This document shows positions 60,553 through 64,000 of a stretch of DNA of 64,000 nucleotides, one piece after another; the stretch's first letter is position 1; every line of letters starts with the position of its first letter. Source of the DNA: Cellvibrio sp. UBA7661 (GTDB lineage: Bacteria; Pseudomonadota; Gammaproteobacteria; Pseudomonadales; Cellvibrionaceae); NCBI GenBank assembly GCA_002483365.1, contig DLHT01000011.1, forward strand, positions 333,772 to 397,771, given 5' to 3'. The position numbers were made by a program, and so were the translations under genes. The notes below the pieces were generated by a model. That model did no database searches. It had not been told where the DNA came from and saw only the letters and a program-made list of their open reading frames with translations.

Positions 60553-61971
60553 TTGATTCTGTTAACCGATAAGACAATCTTGCCTTCGTTATTCATACAA
60601 GAGCGTGTTGCAATATTAAAGCAGCGTGCCTGCGAGGCTTTGTCTGAGCACTCATTTGTTGTTGATAGCTTCGCATTGGAGTTTTTACATCATCAACATT
60701 ATTTACCTGATAATCCGCAGATCACATTAATCGCCATTCTTTTTATTCACATCAATCAAACAGGCTCTGTACGCATTGAAGGAAGCATTGTTTCATCTGC
60801 TCTGGTTGTGCAGCAGGAGCTGCAGGCGCTTGCTGATGATCATGAAAGCCTGCGCCAATTTTGCCGGGAGAGGGCTTGGACTTGGGTGGAGTTTACTGCG
60901 CCTTGGCTATTGGCACCCCTCCATATCCCAAAACCATGGGGACGGGAGGTGTGGTTTACTGGTATAGAAGCCAGAGGACAATCTGAGGTGTGCGGTGATG
61001 GAGGTAATTTGCCATTGCCTTGGATGTTGTCACTGTTTCCTCAATCAAGTGATCCTCATAAAAGCGACGAAGTCATTCTGTTAAAGGTACTTGACCCACT
61101 ACCTGATGAAGTTTACGGCGATTTGTATCTTGAGCTTCATGAGCAAAAACAAGAAGTCTATGTGGTGACGCATCTTGATCCTAAGGCTTGGCCTGATGGA
61201 ATTGGTAAGATGCAGTTAGGATTCGACCAAGCCGTACGTCACTCCTTTGGTGATGATGCAATATTCAAGCGTGCTTACCTCACTGCTGTAAAAAGCTATC
61301 AACAGATACGTATGGCATTGGATGCTTTATTAGTACAAAAGAAACTCTTGGCTGGCATGGAAGCAAATCAACCGGTATCTCCCGAGCTATTAAGACAATG
61401 GATGAGCGAGCTATCACAAGATGTTGAAATAGAAGCTCTTATTAAGCAGGAGGGAATACTGCGTGCAGGTATGAATTCATTCATTGAATCGTATCCATTA
61501 CGCGTTGGCGATTGGATAAAGGTTCCTCGATATATGCCGCATTCACTACAGCATGGTGTCAGGGTCGTTGAGTTTCAAACTCCAGTGTATGAACGAAAAA
61601 TTTTAAGCTTTGCGCAGCAAGTCTTGACCCAGTCTCACTGGGACTCCGAGATGGCTGTGCAATTAGCAAGACTGGATCGCTATCAAGAAGAGCCATCTCA
61701 AGTATTGGAAGCGAGTAGTTTGAATTGCATTGAATGTATTGCCAGTTTTGATGATTTTAACGTGCAGCGAATTGCTTTGAGAGAAAATCTACGGTTGGAT
61801 GCAAGCTGCTATTCCTTGCTGATGGTGCTGGAGGGGCAGGTATCTGTAAGCACAGGTGAAACCTCAATGCAGATAGCGGCCGGGCAGGCAGTCTTATTGC
61901 CTGTTGTAGGTGATAATTGGTGGATAAACACTAGCATCCCATCATTGTTGTTGCGAGCACTACCCTTGTAG
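60553..61971 (+). CDS. large cupin protein related to type I phosphomannose isomerases
   Basis: Up to 472 residues; the only near starts are TTG (60553 or 60580). The N-terminal ~110 residues are unassigned. From ~125 comes the PMI-like IPKPWGREVWFTGIEARG, then VILLKVLDPLPDEVYGDLYLELHEQKQEVYVVTHLD, corresponding to the zinc-site part of PMI type I but with LYLELHEQKQEVY in place of the usual Gln/His metal ligands, and a region (~320) PLRVGDWIKVPRYMPHSLQHGVRVVEFQTP with a jelly roll His. A second C-terminal cupin module (~395-470) ends the protein. Activity unpredictable; it may be a distant sugar isomerase or a binding protein. Confidence 0.6.
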   Translation: MILLTDKTILPSLFIQERVAILKQRACEALSEHSFVVDSFALEFLHHQHYLPDNPQITLIAILFIHINQTGSVRIEGSIVSSALVVQQELQALADDHESLRQFCRERAWTWVEFTAPWLLAPLHIPKPWGREVWFTGIEARGQSEVCGDGGNLPLPWMLSLFPQSSDPHKSDEVILLKVLDPLPDEVYGDLYLELHEQKQEVYVVTHLDPKAWPDGIGKMQLGFDQAVRHSFGDDAIFKRAYLTAVKSYQQIRMALDALLVQKKLLAGMEANQPVSPELLRQWMSELSQDVEIEALIKQEGILRAGMNSFIESYPLRVGDWIKVPRYMPHSLQHGVRVVEFQTPVYERKILSFAQQVLTQSHWDSEMAVQLARLDRYQEEPSQVLEASSLNCIECIASFDDFNVQRIALRENLRLDASCYSLLMVLEGQVSVSTGETSMQIAAGQAVLLPVVGDNWWINTSIPSLLLRALPL

Positions 61972-61975
61972 GGAA

Positions 61976-61995
61976 ATCCAAAATAGGTTTTGGAT
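61976..61995. terminator. 8-bp hairpin after the PMI-like gene
   Basis: ATCCAAAA / TTTTGGAT with loop TAGG, four bases after the stop codon. No T run follows; a weak terminator at best. Confidence 0.35.
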
Positions 61996-62046
61996 AGATA
62001 GGGTGTTAGAATGCGCGCCTGCTATCAAGGGGTCTCTGAGGTATAA

Positions 62047-62313
62047 ATGTCGTCTTTTTATGAAATTATTGAGCTAACTAATGGCGATGTTGCATTAGCG
62101 CGGGCAGATGATGAAAACAATGAGCCTTTGGTAACCATTCGCTTTTCAGCAGAATCACTGGCCTTTCTTGGTGAGGAGAAATTCATGGTAGCCAAGGCAA
62201 TGATTGAGGCTGGTATGGAGGCTGCAGGAGAAATTGCGGATCAACAAGCTGAGGCAATGTTGGATGAATTATCAGAAGGCGTTGATGAAGCTGAAAAGCT
62301 GATGCTGCATTAA
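62047..62313 (+). CDS. small acidic conserved protein, unknown function
   Basis: 88 residues, strongly acidic (many Glu and Asp). A beta-like N-terminal part (FYEIIELTNGDVALARADDENNEPLVTIRFS) is followed by a long amphipathic helix (~38-85: EEKFMVAKAMIEAGMEAAGEIADQQAEAM). Similar short proteins are frequent in pseudomonads and relatives upstream of lexA or in other places; function not established. Starts with a plain ATG, with GAGGT eight to nine bases upstream. Confidence 0.75.
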   Translation: MSSFYEIIELTNGDVALARADDENNEPLVTIRFSAESLAFLGEEKFMVAKAMIEAGMEAAGEIADQQAEAMLDELSEGVDEAEKLMLH

Positions 62314-62417
62314 ATGTTTTGTAATTAGTTTTTAAGTGCCAAGCGGTTGATTGTATCCCCTCCCTGGATTTACTTATTCCTCATCGCTTTTTGTTTGTGA
62401 ATTGTTCCTCCTGCGTA

Positions 62418-62846
62418 TTAACGTACGCGTAAAAGCAATCCACGACAGTTTCCTTTTGTTGCAGCAACCTCCAATTGTGCAAGTTCTTTGTCACTCAGCT
62501 TGCCTGGACTGGAGATAACGGTATGGCTATTGCCAGCCGAAAGCGCTTCCCATGTAATCCACAGTAATGTCTGCGGGTCCTGACTGTGAATAACGCGAAT
62601 ATAGCGAGTATTAACACCGTACGACTCTAAGAGTTCACGACTGATGTTATGCGGAGCTACCCAAGTAATCCAACGGTCTTTGCACGCGTTACCTAAAAAA
62701 GCAATCATCGGTAGCAGTAGCGCCAACTGTTCTGGGGAGTCACTTGCCAACACCAGTTCAGTAACACCGCTGGCTGATTGTTGTTGGCTACTAAATTGCG
62801 GCATCGCGGTTGTTGGGGCTGCAATAGCGTGTGCGATATTAGTCAC
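62418..62846 (-). CDS. sulA: SOS cell division inhibitor SulA
   Basis: 142 residues. Binds FtsZ and blocks septation during DNA damage. The core ELVLASDSPEQLALLLPMIAFLGNACKDRWITWVAPHNISRELLESYGVNTRYIRVIHSQD matches the SulA family; a RecA-like fold without nucleotide motifs. It begins with GTG at 62846, inside the end of lexA (8-bp overlap), with GGAG at 62854-62857 (on the reverse strand) upstream. The lexA-sulA operon is the Pseudomonas arrangement; it is expressed from the lexA promoter under two LexA boxes. Confidence 0.9.
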   Translation of the reverse strand: MTNIAHAIAAPTTAMPQFSSQQQSASGVTELVLASDSPEQLALLLPMIAFLGNACKDRWITWVAPHNISRELLESYGVNTRYIRVIHSQDPQTLLWITWEALSAGNSHTVISSPGKLSDKELAQLEVAATKGNCRGLLLRVR

Positions 62847-63441
62847 GGCGAATTACTCCTACACTTAAACCTTCAATACTGAATTCTTGTTCACGCATAT
62901 CAACATGGATGACATCAAAGTCAGGATTTTCAGGCCATAGTTCAACCAGTGCTTTGTTACTCGTGCGTTTAAGTCTTTTGACCGTCACCTCTTCACCAAT
63001 ACGTGCAACGACAATCTGGCCATTACGGCCTTGATCCGTCTTATGCACCGCAAGTAAATCACCATCAAGAATCCCTGCGTCTTTCATGCTCATGCCGTGG
63101 ACGCGAAGAAAATAATCTGCACTGGGTGAAAAGAAACTGTGCGGGATGTTGCAATAGTCTTCGATATGTTCTTGTGCAAGGATTGGATTTCCTGCTGCAA
63201 CACGCCCAATGATGGGAATGCCTGAGTGTATTTCGGGTAAACGTATACCGCGTGAGGCACCAGGAATAATTTCAATCGCACCTTTACGCGCGAGAGCTTT
63301 GATGTGTTCTTCTGCCGCATTGGCAGATTTAAATCCAAGAATTCGTGCAATTTCAGCGCGTGTGGGTGGATAGCCGGTGTCATCTGCGTACTGGCGGATT
63401 AACTGAAGTACCTGTTCCTGGCGCGGTGTTAGATCTGACAT
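62839..63441 (-). CDS. lexA: LexA repressor
   Basis: 200 residues. N-terminal winged helix (LTPRQEQVLQLIRQYADDTGYPPTRAEIARILGFKSANAAEEHIKAL). The self-cleavage Ala83-Gly84 bond lies in RVAAGNP; the catalytic Ser118 in VHGMSMKDAGI and Lys155 in EVTVKRLKR complete the serine-lysine dyad. Cleaved upon binding RecA filaments, releasing SOS genes. Two LexA-type boxes lie upstream, so the gene is self-regulated. Followed by overlapping sulA. Confidence 0.97.
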   Translation of the reverse strand: MSDLTPRQEQVLQLIRQYADDTGYPPTRAEIARILGFKSANAAEEHIKALARKGAIEIIPGASRGIRLPEIHSGIPIIGRVAAGNPILAQEHIEDYCNIPHSFFSPSADYFLRVHGMSMKDAGILDGDLLAVHKTDQGRNGQIVVARIGEEVTVKRLKRTSNKALVELWPENPDFDVIHVDMREQEFSIEGLSVGVIRRD

Positions 63442-63456
63442 GATGCACTCCTGAAT

Positions 63457-63472
63457 CTGTTTATTTGTACAG
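63457..63472. promoter_or_regulatory. LexA box 1 upstream of lexA
   Basis: CTGT-N8-ACAG, an exact match to the gammaproteobacterial SOS consensus, starting 16 bp upstream of the lexA start. Confidence 0.9.
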
Positions 63473-63475
63473 TTA

Positions 63476-63491
63476 TTGTGATTATATACAG
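63476..63491. promoter_or_regulatory. LexA box 2 upstream of lexA
   Basis: TTGT-N8-ACAG, one mismatch from CTGT-N8-ACAG, 19 bp from box 1 (left end to left end). The tandem pair resembles the double operator of E. coli lexA. Confidence 0.75.
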
Positions 63492-63527
63492 TAATTCGGG
63501 TTGTGCAATAGTTTTTCAGTTTGGTGA

Positions 63528-63886
63528 TTAATCCACCCGATCACCATAGCGAATCGCTTTCAATTGCCCTTGGGAGAAATAGAGGTGGGTCGTAAACTTG
63601 CCTTTACGGGGCTCATAGGTCCAGATATCAATATTCTCGCATGCCTGTATGGCAATATTGTTTTGCACATTGTTATCGCCGTACTGCCCGCCTTGGGGCT
63701 GGTTACTTGTAGCAATTGGCTGGCAGAAATTGTCAGTCATTAGTGGTGCACCACACTTATCTATCACATCTGCTTTGTTATCACCGAGTTGGACTAATTT
63801 ATTTTTACAGCGCAATGACTCTCCAAGCGCTACGTCACCAATGCCTAGTAAAAAAAGCTAATGAAATAAATAAAAAGTGTTCGCAT
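63528..63886 (-). pseudogene. DUF2845 protein gene, frameshifted in the signal peptide
   Basis: DUF2845 proteins are small secreted proteins of unknown function. The open part from a TTG at 63815 encodes LRCKNKLVQLGDNKADVIDKCG, the family start, through to residue 95. The real start is an ATG at 63886 with AGGAG six bases upstream (63893-63898), encoding MRTLFIYFISFF, a signal peptide. A run of seven A (63850-63856 on the plus strand; T7 in the gene) breaks the frame. One more T would give FFLLGIGDVALGESLRCKN in frame through the mature part. True frameshift, phase variation or a sequencing error are all possible. Confidence 0.7.
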
Positions 63887-64000
63887 GATGAACTCCTGAC
63901 ATAGTGCATTTAACTCTAATCTTCGTATCTGAATGCGATGTGAATAGTTTTACAGGAAAATTTGAAAAAATTAGTCTTTGGCGGTTTCGGATAATAAGTG

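Noticed and set aside
1..64000. CRISPR arrays, insertion sequences or prophage genes
   Set aside because: No repeat-spacer pattern, transposase, integrase or phage structural protein seen in any frame.

Overview
The window is ordinary chromosomal DNA of a gammaproteobacterium, most likely a Cellvibrio or a close relative (Cellvibrionaceae). This inference rests on three things: the gene order, which is Pseudomonas/Cellvibrio-like (lexA-sulA; yceD-rpmF-plsX-fabD-fabG-acpP-fabF-pabC-mltG without fabH; rne divergent from rluC; tusDCBE); the serine-rich linker behind a lipoprotein signal, typical of Cellvibrio secreted proteins; and the moderate GC content. No phage, insertion sequence, CRISPR array or integrative element is visible. 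Gene density is high. Only two gaps exceed 300 bp, the rne-rluC gap at 35960-36768 and the gap at 55473-55929.

Layout. 1-5485: end of nspC (polyamine synthesis), a SpoU-type RNA methylase, a TSUP exporter behind fumC, and uvrB. 5583-13291: accessory genes, namely an acyltransferase divergent from a membrane LytTR regulator, a DUF4124 periplasmic protein, an unknown protein coupled to an HTTM-like membrane protein, a Tat-exported Gfo/Idh oxidoreductase and an RsmB-type m5C methylase. 13323-16689: a PP2C phosphatase followed by a Ser/Thr kinase fused to PEGA and FGE-sulfatase modules. 16858-22115: an M16C protease, two tRNA-modification genes (tapT, cmoM), a GIY-YIG protein and a membrane DnaJ protein. 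22308-26672: a lipoprotein metalloprotease with a small partner lipoprotein, then aguA-aguB (agmatine to putrescine). 26814-30524: a diguanylate cyclase, bcp, a short AraC-type protein, yajC and an alanine symporter.

30558-33155: tusDCBE (2-thiouridine sulfur relay), a BI-1/YccA protein and tRNA-Ser(UGA) with a visible promoter and terminator. 33155-39039: rne, rluC, a HAD phosphatase and maf. 39167-46502: the fatty acid synthesis cluster ending in pabC and mltG. 46665-53644: glnS-cysS, two small membrane proteins, ypjD, ffh, yjbQ and a HopJ-family gene. 53781-60390: malic enzyme, a YjbR-family gene, an XRE-cupin regulator and fadBA. 60553-63886: a cupin protein related to phosphomannose isomerase, a small acidic protein, the SOS operon lexA-sulA with two LexA boxes, and a DUF2845 gene whose signal peptide is broken by a one-base homopolymer frameshift.

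Most genes are housekeeping. I found no clear new system. The least explained parts are the HTTM pair, the metalloprotease/lipoprotein pair, the kinase-PEGA-FGE/PP2C pair standing alone, the tiny coupled ORFs at 55519-55847, the 0.8-kb rne leader and the frameshifted DUF2845 gene. Functions come from motif recognition by eye; no database search was run.
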